A stretch of DNA of 64,000 bases, taken from the NCBI RefSeq assembly GCF_022921115.1, contig NZ_CP095075.1, forward strand, positions 1,688,001 to 1,752,000, written 5' to 3'. A program made the position numbers and the translations under genes. This DNA comes from Halobacillus amylolyticus. Its GTDB lineage: Bacteria > Bacillota > Bacilli > Bacillales > Halobacillaceae. Under the pieces are notes generated by a model. That model did no database searches and was not told where the DNA came from. It worked only from the letters and a program-made list of their open reading frames with translations. Positions 1 through 7,999 of this stretch are shown piece by piece. Each line of letters opens with the position of its first letter. The stretch's first letter is position 1.

Positions 1-332
1 TCGGCATTAAAGCGATACGGAATGAAAGTAAGAAAGATTTTGATGCTGATTTTGTGGATCTAGAAGGGGAGCAACAGGACAAAATCCTGCAAAAGTTTCA
101 GGATGGCGATGTGAAGTTGAAAGGGGTTACAGCAACCACCTTCTTTGAGCTTCTTCGTTCGGCTACGATCGAAGGCGCTTATTCAGACCCGCTTTACGGA
201 GGAAATGGCAATATGGAAGGTTGGATGATGAAGGAATTTCCAGGTAACTATATGAGCTATCTTAATGAAATTGGGAAAGAAGAATTTATTCAAAAAGAAC
301 CAAGAGCTTTGAGAGCACATCTGAAATCGTAA
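1..332 (+). CDS. Gluconate 2-dehydrogenase subunit 3 family protein (5' truncated by window edge)
   Basis: The frame is open from base 3 to the stop at 332, so only the C-terminal 109 residues are present. The GTG at 54 is internal and not a credible start. The sequence resembles the gamma or subunit 3 family of membrane-bound gluconate/sugar dehydrogenases: an Asp/Glu-rich stretch, a 'FFELLRSATIEG' helix, then 'YSDPLYGGN' and 'WMMKEFPG' near the end. In known systems this subunit carries a Tat signal and escorts the flavoprotein across the membrane. That signal would lie upstream of this window. It sits 21 bases before the GMC flavoprotein, with which it must be co-transcribed, and tatAC follows. 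Family call is fairly sure; substrate unknown. Confidence 0.85.
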   Translation, partial: GIKAIRNESKKDFDADFVDLEGEQQDKILQKFQDGDVKLKGVTATTFFELLRSATIEGAYSDPLYGGNGNMEGWMMKEFPGNYMSYLNEIGKEEFIQKEPRALRAHLKS

Positions 333-353
333 TAAAGGAGTGAAGGATTAACT

Positions 354-2093
354 ATGGCTACAACATTAGATAAGGTAGAAGTTGTTACAGTCGGAGTCGG
401 TTGGACAGGCGGTATCATTGGGGCAGAGCTCGCTAAGAAGGGAGCGCAAGTCGTTGGTCTTGAACGAGGAAAGGCCAGGTCTACGGATGATTTCCAGCAT
501 ATCCATGATGAATACCGATATGCCATCCGTTACGAATTGATGCAGGATTTATCCCGAGAAACCATTACATTTAGGAATGATAGAGACACACGTGCCCTTC
601 CCATGCGTCAGTTAGGTTCCTTCCTGCTTGGTGAAGGACTTGGCGGGGCAGGTGTCCACTGGAATGGACAAACGTGGCGATTCTTACCCTATGATCTTGA
701 GATTAAATCCATAACTGAGAAGAAGTATGGGAAAAATAAGCTTGGTGACGAGTACTCCATTCAAGACTGGGGCATCACATATGATGAGCTGGAACCCTAT
801 TTCTACAAATTTGAACAGACGGCTGGTATAAGTGGGGAAGATAATGAGTTTAGTGCACCAAGAAGTAATCCTTATCCGAATCCACCAATGAAAGAAACAC
901 CCATTACCGAGCGTTTCAAAAAGGCAGCAAAGAATTTAGATCTCAGCCCTTTCCATATGCCATCAGGCAATATGTCTCAAACATATGAGAACCCTGACGG
1001 TCAGACGATTGCTCAATGTCAGTATTGCGGTTTTTGTGAACGCTTCGGTTGTGAATATGGCGCCAAGTCTTCACCAAACGTGACGGTCATCCCAACGGCT
1101 CAAAAAACAGGGAATTTCGAACTAAGAACACATGCCAATGTCACGGAAGTCATGTATGACGGAAATAAGGCAACAGGTGTTAAATATGTTGACTTGCAAA
1201 CAGGCGAAGAATTTATCCAGCCTGCCGATATCGTCGTCCTGACGAGCTATGTGATGAACAATGTTCGTTTGCTGTTGAACTCTAAAGTTGGTCGTCCTTA
1301 CGATCCCGAGACTCGCTCAGGTGTCATTGGTAAAAATTATTGCTATCAAATCTTGCCAGGCGCTACGGCTTTCTTTGAGGAAGAAAAATTCAACACCTAT
1401 ATGGGTGCAGGGTCGCTTGGAGCGACGGTCGATAACTATAATGGTGATAATTTTGACCATTCCGATGTAAACTTCATCCACGGTGGGTCCGTATCCATTA
1501 CCCAGACAGGGCAACGTCCGATTAATAACAACACGGTACCTAATGACACACCAAACTGGGGAAAACAATTTAAATCTGAATCGATAAAATATTATCATCG
1601 TAACTTATCGGTTGGGGCGCAAGGTGCATCCATGCCCCATCGCAACAATTATTTGAGCCTTGATCCGGATTATAAGGATATCTTTGGATACCCACTTCTC
1701 CGGTTGACGTATGACTTTACAGAACAGGATAAAAATCTGCACGCCTACCTTAGCGAGAAATGTGCAGCTATAGCAAAAGAAATGGGCGCAAGTAAGGTAG
1801 AACCAAGAGAAATCAGTGACCACTATAGCATTGTTCCTTATCAAACCACCCATAACACCGGGGGAGTCATCATGGGGGGCGATCCTGAAACATCTGCAGT
1901 GAATAATTACTCCCAAATGTGGGATGTGGACAATCTATTTGTAGTTGGAGCTTCTGCATTTGCTCATAACGGCGGCTATAACCCCACTGGTACTGTCGGA
2001 GCTTTGGCGTATCGTGCAGCCGAAGGAATTGCTAAGTTTAGAGAACAAAAAGGACAACTGGTGAAGGTGCAAAGCAGCAGCGAACATGTCTAA
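354..2093 (+). CDS. GMC-family FAD dehydrogenase, gluconate 2-dehydrogenase-like flavoprotein subunit
   Basis: A 579-residue flavoprotein that oxidises an alcohol or sugar acid and passes electrons on, probably to quinone or cytochrome. The N-terminus has the Rossmann dinucleotide motif GVGWTG at residues 14-19. A four-cysteine stretch around 'CQYCGFCERFGC' is typical of the membrane gluconate dehydrogenase branch rather than soluble GMC oxidases. The C-terminal signature 'HNGGYNPTGT' supplies the His538/Asn543 catalytic pair. No signal peptide is visible, so export would depend on the Tat signal of the upstream subunit 3. The start has an AAAGGAG site at a good distance. No cytochrome c subunit follows, so the electron acceptor is unclear. 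Substrate (gluconate, sorbitol, choline-like) cannot be told from sequence. Confidence 0.88.
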   Translation: MATTLDKVEVVTVGVGWTGGIIGAELAKKGAQVVGLERGKARSTDDFQHIHDEYRYAIRYELMQDLSRETITFRNDRDTRALPMRQLGSFLLGEGLGGAGVHWNGQTWRFLPYDLEIKSITEKKYGKNKLGDEYSIQDWGITYDELEPYFYKFEQTAGISGEDNEFSAPRSNPYPNPPMKETPITERFKKAAKNLDLSPFHMPSGNMSQTYENPDGQTIAQCQYCGFCERFGCEYGAKSSPNVTVIPTAQKTGNFELRTHANVTEVMYDGNKATGVKYVDLQTGEEFIQPADIVVLTSYVMNNVRLLLNSKVGRPYDPETRSGVIGKNYCYQILPGATAFFEEEKFNTYMGAGSLGATVDNYNGDNFDHSDVNFIHGGSVSITQTGQRPINNNTVPNDTPNWGKQFKSESIKYYHRNLSVGAQGASMPHRNNYLSLDPDYKDIFGYPLLRLTYDFTEQDKNLHAYLSEKCAAIAKEMGASKVEPREISDHYSIVPYQTTHNTGGVIMGGDPETSAVNNYSQMWDVDNLFVVGASAFAHNGGYNPTGTVGALAYRAAEGIAKFREQKGQLVKVQSSSEHV

Positions 2094-2201
2094 AGTATGG
2101 ATTGGCCAATAAAGTAACATGCTAGAAAAGACAAGCTTTTAGGGTCAGCGTATCGTTAGACCACGTGCCCTGGCCCTAATAATACAAAAGGAGCGATCAC
2201 A
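2094..2201 (+). promoter_or_regulatory. Intergenic hairpin between dehydrogenase and tatA
   Basis: TAGGGTCAG and CTGGCCCTA around 2140-2182 can pair (one wobble) just upstream of the tatA ribosome-binding site AAAGGAG. This may attenuate read-through from the dehydrogenase genes into tatAC. No clear U-run follows the stem. Confidence 0.3.
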
Positions 2202-2420
2202 ATGGGCATAGCGAATATAGGCATTCCAGGGTTAATTATTATCCTTGTTGTAACATTAATTATTTTCGGACCTAAAAAATTACCCGAAATTGGCTCAGCA
2301 TTTGGGCAGACACTGTCTGAGTTCAAAAAATCAGCCAACAGCCTGATGAATGATGAAGATAATGAACAGAAGAAGATTGTTGACGCAACGAAAGACGAGA
2401 AAAAAGATCATCCATCTTAA
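2202..2420 (+). CDS. tatA: Twin-arginine translocase subunit TatA
   Basis: A 72-residue TatA/E: a short periplasm-facing N-terminus, one membrane helix (about residues 7-21), the hinge motif FGPKKLPE at 22-29, an amphipathic helix, and a highly charged Lys/Glu/Asp tail. TatA oligomers form the protein-conducting part of the Tat pathway, which exports folded, cofactor-loaded proteins. An AAAGGAG site precedes the ATG. It is 18 bases upstream of tatC and directly downstream of a dehydrogenase whose partner subunit normally has a Tat signal. This suggests a dedicated Tat pair for that enzyme, as Bacillus does with TatAd/Cd for PhoD. Confidence 0.95.
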   Translation: MGIANIGIPGLIIILVVTLIIFGPKKLPEIGSAFGQTLSEFKKSANSLMNDEDNEQKKIVDATKDEKKDHPS

Positions 2421-2438
2421 CATTCCTGGGGGGAATCG

Positions 2439-3191
2439 ATGATGAACGAAGCACACTTGGATAAGTCATTGCTGAATGAAGAAGAACAGACACTCGTCGA
2501 GCACATTACCGACCTAAGAAAAGCGATTATCAGCTCAGCCATCTTCTTCGTTGTTTGTTTTGTTGCCATTTTGGTTTCGATTAACTACGTGATCCCTTTA
2601 GTAACCGATGGAAACAAACTCGTCATGCTCGGACCACTCGACGTCATCAGATTTTATACTGGGATAGCAGGAAGCTTGAGTCTTGGACTTTCGGCTCCAT
2701 TTATTGGTTTTCAAGCTTGGAAGTTTGTCAGACCTGCGATGACAACGAAAGAAAGCAAGACAACCTTATCGTTCATCCCAGGTATTTTACTTAGTTTTCT
2801 GATTGGTGTCTCCTTTGGTTTCTTTATAGTTTTCCCCACTGTCTATGGGTTTCTCATGAATATTGGTTCACAAAACTTTGAGATGATGATCACGGCCAAA
2901 GAGTATTTCTCTTTTATGTTGATGACATCCATTCCACTAGGTTTTCTATTTGAAGTACCGCTTTTACTAATGTTTTTGACAGCGATCGGGATCGTGACAC
3001 CAGATAAATTACGGGAAGTCAGAAAATATGGATATCTCCTAATGGCCATTGTTTCTGCCCTCATCACACCACCTGATCTGCTCTCTCAAATCATTGTTCT
3101 CGGGCCTTTGATTGTCTTATATGAGCTTGGAGTTATCCTTTCGAAAATGGTTTATCGTCGGAAGTGGGAAACTGATGATCAGGCGGAATAA
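2439..3191 (+). CDS. tatC: Twin-arginine translocase subunit TatC
   Basis: A 250-residue integral membrane protein with six hydrophobic segments, the receptor for twin-arginine signal peptides. Family hallmarks include the acidic cytoplasmic N-terminus leading into 'HITDLRKAI' (the conserved H-L-E/D-L-R region), 'WKFVRPAMTTKESK' between TM2 and TM3, and 'DLLSQIIVLGPLIVLYELGV' near the end. Preceded by GGGGG at an acceptable distance; two adjacent ATG codons are possible starts. Forms an operon with tatA. Downstream, bases 3221-3253 contain an imperfect hairpin that may end transcription. Confidence 0.95.
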   Translation: MMNEAHLDKSLLNEEEQTLVEHITDLRKAIISSAIFFVVCFVAILVSINYVIPLVTDGNKLVMLGPLDVIRFYTGIAGSLSLGLSAPFIGFQAWKFVRPAMTTKESKTTLSFIPGILLSFLIGVSFGFFIVFPTVYGFLMNIGSQNFEMMITAKEYFSFMLMTSIPLGFLFEVPLLLMFLTAIGIVTPDKLREVRKYGYLLMAIVSALITPPDLLSQIIVLGPLIVLYELGVILSKMVYRRKWETDDQAE

Positions 3192-3301
3192 ACAGAAAGC
3201 TGAATAGCAATATTGATTATATGGGCGCGATCCTTTACCAGGATTAGCGTCCATTTCACTTGTTTATTAAGAAAAGATATTGACGACTTTTCAGAATAAA
3301 A

Positions 3302-3339
3302 CAACCGCACTCAGCCTTTGTAAAAGCCAAGTGCGGTTG
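3302..3339 (+). terminator. Hairpin downstream of tatC
   Basis: Perfect 10-bp inverted repeat CAACCGCACT/AGTGCGGTTG with an 18-base loop. The U-run is poor, so this is either a terminator for the tat operon or a stabilising 3' hairpin. Confidence 0.5.
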
Positions 3340-3583
3340 CTACTCACTTACATTCCAGAGTGCTCTTTTCGCCAAAACTTGTGAACTTTGTGACGTATCA
3401 TGGATTAGAAATGGGTATCTATTTGGATTAGGGTGTACTATTCTGCTACAAAAAAGACACAAAAAATCGTACCTTTTGTGTAAAAAGCAAACCAGTGACT
3501 CCCCTCAACACTTTAAAACACTATCGTTAATAAGGTTTATAACTTCTAAGAAAATTGTAACCATGCTCCAAGAGTACATAGAA

Positions 3584-3625
3584 AAAGCCTAATACCAAGC
3601 TTAAAAAGCTAAGAACTTAGGCTTT
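3584..3625 (-). terminator. Terminator hairpin for the small minus-strand gene at 3661-3816
   Basis: AAAGCCTAA pairs with TTAGGCTTT, with a nested small stem (AGCTTAAAAAGCT) inside. On the minus strand it is followed by T residues (plus-strand A-run at 3582-3586), giving a standard intrinsic terminator. Confidence 0.55.
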
Positions 3626-3660
3626 CTTCTATCTTCAATCATTACGTCCTCTGCGAACCA

Positions 3661-3816
3661 TTATATTCTGTCCTTATATTTCTTCTGCAGTCGAATCTCT
3701 TCCTTGAGATCCATTCTTTTTGTTTCAACACTTCTTAGTCTTTTAAAAGTGGCGAAAGACAAAAGAGTTATCATAAGGTAAAATAAACGGGAATTTTCTT
3801 GCTCAATAATGCCCAT
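3661..3816 (-). CDS. Small single-span membrane protein, 51 residues
   Basis: A short reading frame starting MGIIEQENSR, with one hydrophobic stretch (about residues 11-24, LFYLMITLLSFATF) followed by a strongly basic, Lys/Arg-rich amphipathic tail ending KKYKDRI. The start is supported by a good Shine-Dalgarno, AAAGGAG, nine bases before the ATG on the minus strand, and a terminator hairpin follows the stop. I do not recognise a family. Bacillaceae carry many such unnamed one-helix proteins. Confidence rests on the ribosome-binding site, the terminator and the plausible topology. Confidence 0.55.
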   Translation of the reverse strand: MGIIEQENSRLFYLMITLLSFATFKRLRSVETKRMDLKEEIRLQKKYKDRI

Positions 3817-3936
3817 TGGAAGACTCTCCTTTAGCAATCCCCTCTTCTGCTAATTCTATATTTATTTTATCATCTAACCTTGCCCCTTTCACACAATATT
3901 AAAAAGGGCCTTGCTTTGACCACCCGAAACAAATTC

Positions 3937-3962
3937 AGGTCTGCCTCATTAGAGACAGACCT
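3937..3962 (-). terminator. Hairpin after the YkvA-like gene
   Basis: AGGTCTG/CAGACCT stem immediately beyond the stop of the minus-strand gene ending at 3969. The following T-tract is weak. Confidence 0.4.
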
Positions 3963-3968
3963 TTCAAA

Positions 3969-4415
3969 TTAGTCTTCCTGCTGCGGTTTAAGGGTAGAAT
4001 CTATTTCGTTCTTCCCGTCATAATTCACACCGAAGATTCGCTTCATACGTTCATGAGCTTGCTCTTTAATCGAATCAGTGATATGCCCTCTGACTTTGGA
4101 TAAGGCGTATAAGACCACCATCGTATCATCCGCAAATCCTAGAACAGGGATGAAATCCGGCACAATGTCCAACGGCAGAATCAAGTATCCTAAGGCACCT
4201 GCAATCATTGCTTTAACAGACTTAGGAGTGTCCGGACTTTTGAAAGCATAGAATAACAGCAGGCTGTAGTAGGAGATTTTAACTCCCATTTTCTTGGCAT
4301 ACTTAAGCAGCTTTGCCACATATTTATTTTCAGAGAAATGCTTCTCTTTCCCTTTAATGGCTTCGGAAGAATCAAAGTTCTCTAATTTCTTATCATAGTC
4401 TTTTTCTGTTGACAA
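3969..4415 (-). CDS. YkvA-like DUF1232 membrane protein
   Basis: A 148-residue protein with the DUF1232 signature in its middle: two hydrophobic segments joined by 'GYLILPLDIVPDFIPVLG' and 'DDTMVVLYAL'. The P-x-D-x-x-P-D-x-x-P spacing is diagnostic. The N-terminal 40 residues are charged and variable, as usual for YkvA proteins. Function of the family is unknown; members are small inner-membrane proteins. It stands alone between a hairpin at 3937-3962 and an unlinked CNNM-type gene 100 bases upstream. A GGAGGAG-like site precedes the ATG. Confidence 0.85.
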   Translation of the reverse strand: MSTEKDYDKKLENFDSSEAIKGKEKHFSENKYVAKLLKYAKKMGVKISYYSLLLFYAFKSPDTPKSVKAMIAGALGYLILPLDIVPDFIPVLGFADDTMVVLYALSKVRGHITDSIKEQAHERMKRIFGVNYDGKNEIDSTLKPQQED

Positions 4416-4514
4416 TTACATCTCCTCCTTAATCATCCCTGGGTTGTTCTAATCCTCTCAGGGCTGGTGCAATTATACCTGACCTGTTCCAATGAGGCAA
4501 AATTAGAAGCAGGA

Positions 4515-5858
4515 TCAACTACTCTCCTCTGAGGGTTGTTCATCTGTCTCCTCCTGTTCAATCGTTACAACGACCTTTTCGATTCGGTAGTCCGTTACCT
4601 CCGTCACTTCAAAGAGAATTTGCTTATATTGGATCACAGGCTGTTCTTCTTCAGACGGAACATAACCTATTTGATCGATGAGGTATCCATTAATGGTTTC
4701 AGACTTATCGGTTGGCAAGTCAGTTTCCAGAACTTCGTTAAGTTGATACAGTCGCGTGACCCCGGCCACTGAATATTTACCTCGGCCAAGCTTTGTGATT
4801 TCCTCATCACTGCTATCGGTTTCTACATTTTCGCTGAAGATTTCACCGACAATTTCCTCAATAACATCTTCAAAGGTAATCATTCCTTCCGTCCCTCCAA
4901 ATTCATCGAGAACAATAGCAATGTGCCTGTTATTTTTCTGCATATCTCGGAGCACGATATCGACCCGTTGACTTTCCAACACATAATGAGGTTTGCGAAT
5001 GATCTCTTTTATATCGAAAGAATCATATTCTCTTCGCTCCAGGAATTGAAGCAGATCCTTCGTATGCAAAACACCGACGATTTGATCGATACTGTCTTCA
5101 TACACGGGGAAGCGAGTGAATTTTTCTTCTTTCACTAATTGTACCGTGTCCTGTAAGGTTGTATGAGTTGGCAGTCCGGACAGATCGGTTCGGTGTGTCA
5201 TAATGTCAGAAACCGTCTTATCATTAAATTCAAAAATATTTTTGATCATAAACGACTCATCGCTCTGAATATTGCCTTTCCTTGCTCCCTCGTCGACCAG
5301 CATTCTTATATCTTCTTCGGTTGCCTCTTCATTATCGGCATTAGGATCGACACCGAACAAGCGAACCGTGTTGTCTGTAGAAAAAGTGAGCAGCTTCACA
5401 ATCGGCAGACTAACTTTAAATAACAAAGTCAGAGGTGTCGCCATCAGATTAGAAATCAATTCCCCTTTCTGTAAGGCGAGTTGCTTGGGTACGAGCTCGC
5501 CAAAGACCAGGGTGAAATAGGAGAGAACTATAGTAATAACTACGACGGAAACCGTGCCGAGCACCGCTTGGGACAATGGCACTCCTAAATTATACAACGC
5601 CTCTGCTAAGGGCCCAGCAAAGAAATCAGCCGCAAACGCACTGGCTAAGAATCCGGCCAGCGTAATTCCGACTTGAATCGTGGACAAGAAGCGGCTTGGT
5701 TCAGATATAAGATGGTAGAGCTTCTTCGCCTTCTTATCGCCACGATCTGCCATTTGCTTCACTTTTTTATCATTTAGTGAAATCAAGGCGATCTCTGATG
5801 CAGCAAAAAAACCATTTAAAATAATTAGTATAATGAGTGTTCCTATAGCAATCACCAA
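4515..5858 (-). CDS. Hemolysin C/CorC family (CNNM-type) transporter with CBS pair
   Basis: A 447-residue protein of the DUF21-CBS-CorC_HlyC architecture. Residues 1 to about 190 hold the four-helix DUF21 membrane domain ('FFAASEIALISLND' near the start, 'FGELVPKQLALQKGE' further on). A CBS pair follows at about 205-325 ('DIMTHRTDLSGLP', 'IVLDEFGGTEGMITFEDV'), then the C-terminal transporter-associated domain. Members such as MpfA/YhdP in Bacillus are thought to export Mg2+, with nucleotide and Mg sensing by the CBS pair. The Glu/Asp-rich tail after residue 430 is variable in the family. Stand-alone gene. The exact ion is an inference from the family. Confidence 0.88.
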   Translation of the reverse strand: MVIAIGTLIILIILNGFFAASEIALISLNDKKVKQMADRGDKKAKKLYHLISEPSRFLSTIQVGITLAGFLASAFAADFFAGPLAEALYNLGVPLSQAVLGTVSVVVITIVLSYFTLVFGELVPKQLALQKGELISNLMATPLTLLFKVSLPIVKLLTFSTDNTVRLFGVDPNADNEEATEEDIRMLVDEGARKGNIQSDESFMIKNIFEFNDKTVSDIMTHRTDLSGLPTHTTLQDTVQLVKEEKFTRFPVYEDSIDQIVGVLHTKDLLQFLERREYDSFDIKEIIRKPHYVLESQRVDIVLRDMQKNNRHIAIVLDEFGGTEGMITFEDVIEEIVGEIFSENVETDSSDEEITKLGRGKYSVAGVTRLYQLNEVLETDLPTDKSETINGYLIDQIGYVPSEEEQPVIQYKQILFEVTEVTDYRIEKVVVTIEQEETDEQPSEESS

Positions 5859-6170
5859 TGAATATAACCCTCCACATAAAGTAAAAAATCTTCCCTCGCC
5901 AAGAAACCGGTGAGATAAACAAATCCTTCTAACTCGTTTACATGTATTATTTACCCCACTCAGCGGTTCTTAACCCTTCTTACCATTCTTTTCGATGATT
6001 TGTGATAGAAAACCGCTATAGTTAAGGAATATTTATGTACAGAACTCTGTGTCCTAAAAATAATTTTCTATGGTCAAAACCTGCTGCTTGATTTCATAAA
6101 GGCTCCGGTTCCATTTAAACTGTCACACTGCCTTTTGCAAAGTAGAGCGTGACCCTTGTTAAATAATTCT
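5859..6170. other. Intergenic region with no recognised gene
   Basis: About 310 bases between the CNNM-type gene and the nucleoside hydrolase terminator. I see only AT-rich sequence likely to hold the promoter of the minus-strand transporter gene. No convincing reading frame or RNA motif. Confidence 0.4.
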
Positions 6171-6206
6171 AAAAAAATCTCAGAAGGATACTCCTCTCTG
6201 AGATTT
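6171..6206 (-). terminator. Intrinsic terminator of the nucleoside hydrolase gene
   Basis: AAATCTCAG (6175-6183) pairs with CTGAGATTT (6198-6206). On the minus strand the stem is followed by seven T residues (plus-strand A-run 6171-6177). Confidence 0.8.
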
Positions 6207-6269
6207 CTGAAATGTATTTGCAGCCCAATAATATGTAACGGAGTTAAAAACCCTCAGTCAAGTTCAATT

Positions 6270-7208
6270 CTACAAGGAGCTCATGGTCTTCACGAAATCA
6301 TTCACAAAGTACTTCACATTAAAATCAATAACAATCTTGTTTATAGGGTAGTGTGGAATGATTTCCGGAACAGGGCGAAAATCAGCATAGGTTAAGCCTC
6401 TTGATGGACCGTCATCGACAACAAAAATTTGCCGATGAACAAGTTTATAGTGATCTTCATTTGTAAGAAAGGAAAGCAAGGTGACGTCATGTAAAGGGGC
6501 CCCGTTAATACCGGGGATAATGGATTGATATTGCATGCTATAGTATTCCATAATGGGTTTAAGAATTGGTGAAAAGGGTGTCGCTGTTTGTTCTGAAAGG
6601 TCGTGAATAATGTCAAGGGAGACAATGGCGCGATTACTCACATTAAGCGGTATAAATGTGATTCCCCTCCCTTGGGCAGCCACAATTTTTGCAGCTTGAG
6701 GGTCACCATAAACATTGGCCTCTGCTAAAGGACTGCTATTCCCCGGAACTAGAAAGGCCCCTCCCATAACAATGATTTCTCCTGCATCATGAATGTTACT
6801 TCCTGCTTGAACAAAGGTAAGAGCTAATGTTGTGAAGCGGGACAGATTAACAATCGTAAGCTCCTTCCCATAGGTTGAAATTAAATCATAGATCTTTTGA
6901 AAAGGATAAACCTTAGCAGGCGTAATATGCTCTGTGTTCAGTCCCCCTATGCCATGATAGCCATGAATCTCATAAAAATATTGAGGGGGCAAGCCGGTAA
7001 GAGGGGCTTCCGCTCCATTAATCAGTGGGATATCTTCTCTTCCCGCAAGCTTAAGTAAATAGGCGCTATTCCTTAGTGCGTCAGCCTGACTGACATTACC
7101 ATATCCACATGCAATCCCCATCACTTCGATGTTTGGATTTAGAAGGGCATACATAATGGCAAACGAATCATCAACCCCAGGATCTGCGATTAATAAGATT
7201 TTCCCCAT
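6270..7208 (-). CDS. Inosine-uridine preferring nucleoside hydrolase family protein
   Basis: A 312-residue hydrolase that splits N-ribosidic bonds of nucleosides. The Ca2+/ribose-binding motif is at the N-terminus as ADPGVDD (residues 8-14; family form DxDPGxDD). The conserved region 'VMGGAF' lies mid-protein, and 'GAPLHDVTLL' supplies the distal metal-binding Asp. I place the start at the second Met (7208) because GAGGAGG lies seven bases before it. The upstream ATG at 7229 has no ribosome-binding site. Length matches the family norm. It is transcribed alone, ending at a strong terminator. Substrate preference (purine, pyrimidine or other) is not readable. Confidence 0.88.
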   Translation of the reverse strand: MGKILLIADPGVDDSFAIMYALLNPNIEVMGIACGYGNVSQADALRNSAYLLKLAGREDIPLINGAEAPLTGLPPQYFYEIHGYHGIGGLNTEHITPAKVYPFQKIYDLISTYGKELTIVNLSRFTTLALTFVQAGSNIHDAGEIIVMGGAFLVPGNSSPLAEANVYGDPQAAKIVAAQGRGITFIPLNVSNRAIVSLDIIHDLSEQTATPFSPILKPIMEYYSMQYQSIIPGINGAPLHDVTLLSFLTNEDHYKLVHRQIFVVDDGPSRGLTYADFRPVPEIIPHYPINKIVIDFNVKYFVNDFVKTMSSL

Positions 7209-7297
7209 TCCAACGCCTCCTCTTTGCATTATTTTATATGGCTTGGAACGTCTTTATGCCCGCCTTTATTCGGTATTATCTTTCTCACTGCAATAAA

Positions 7298-7340
7298 AAA
7301 CACCCGCGTCAAGCTTTACAAAAGCTTGAGAGCGGATGTT
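7298..7340 (-). terminator. Long-stem terminator after the flavin reductase gene
   Basis: AAACACCCGC plus TCAAGCTT pairs with AAGCTTGA plus GCGGATGTTT (one wobble). On the minus strand the stem is followed by T residues (plus A-run at 7294-7299). It separates the flavin reductase gene from the nucleoside hydrolase gene. Confidence 0.75.
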
Positions 7341-7356
7341 TGAACAATGATTCATC

Positions 7357-7965
7357 TCACTTCAAATCTTGTTTCGGCAACGAGAAAAAGTCCTTGCTCT
7401 CACTAAAACTCGCAGCTAACCTTCCCAGAGGACGCAACTTCTCAAAATTAACCTTATAATTTTCAAGATAGTAGTCTTCTTGAATATGGTAGAGTACCAT
7501 TTCTCCAATAATTAAATGGTCGCTGCCAAGCTCAACGATTTGATGCAGCTTACATTCCATTTGAATCGGTGCTTCCTTGATTCTCATCGGCTTTACTTTT
7601 TCACTTGGAATCGGTGTAAGGCCTGCTTCCTCGAACTCGTCAACTTCACTGGCAAGGTTTTCTGAACTTTTTTGCACCTCATTGCCAAGTGGTGTCGATG
7701 AGATGTTAATGACAAATTCTTTGCCTGTACGGATGTTCTCCAGTGTGTCTTTAACTGTTCCTTTTCTAGCCCCAACCCCTGGTCCAATCGAAATACAGAG
7801 CATCGGCGGCTGTCTTGATGCTACCGTAAAGAAGCTGAATGGGGCCAGGTTGCGAATTCCATTTTCAGATGTCGTGGAAACCCAGGCAATCGGCCGTGGA
7901 ACAACAGACCCTGATAACAATTTATAAACGTTTTTTGTCTCTAGTTTTGAAGGATCAAATCTCAT
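7357..7965 (-). CDS. Flavin reductase family protein (DIM6/NTAB type)
   Basis: A 202-residue FMN-binding split-barrel protein. Family motifs include 'SGSVVPRPIAWVSTTSENG', 'NLAPFSFFTVASRQPPML' and 'KDTLENIRTGKEFVINI'. Such proteins reduce FMN for partner monooxygenases or act as stand-alone flavoproteins. Length and motif order are normal. The ATG has AAAGGAG upstream. It lies 34 bases downstream of the MFS permease gene and is likely co-transcribed with it, ending at the terminator at 7298-7340. No obvious flavin-dependent monooxygenase is adjacent. The nearest is the NtaA-like gene some 53 kb away, so a functional link is not supported. Confidence 0.85.
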   Translation of the reverse strand: MRFDPSKLETKNVYKLLSGSVVPRPIAWVSTTSENGIRNLAPFSFFTVASRQPPMLCISIGPGVGARKGTVKDTLENIRTGKEFVINISSTPLGNEVQKSSENLASEVDEFEEAGLTPIPSEKVKPMRIKEAPIQMECKLHQIVELGSDHLIIGEMVLYHIQEDYYLENYKVNFEKLRPLGRLAASFSESKDFFSLPKQDLK

Positions 7966-7999
7966 CTCACTTTCTCCTTTTTACAAGTTTGTATCGATG

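Larger units (their letters stand above)
3192..3660. other. Intergenic region without genes, with two terminator hairpins
   Basis: No credible coding sequence. It holds a 10-bp perfect stem (3302-3311 with 3330-3339; CAACCGCACT/AGTGCGGTTG) and a second terminator-like hairpin at 3584-3625. An imperfect stem at 3221-3253 lies just after tatC. Confidence 0.6.
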
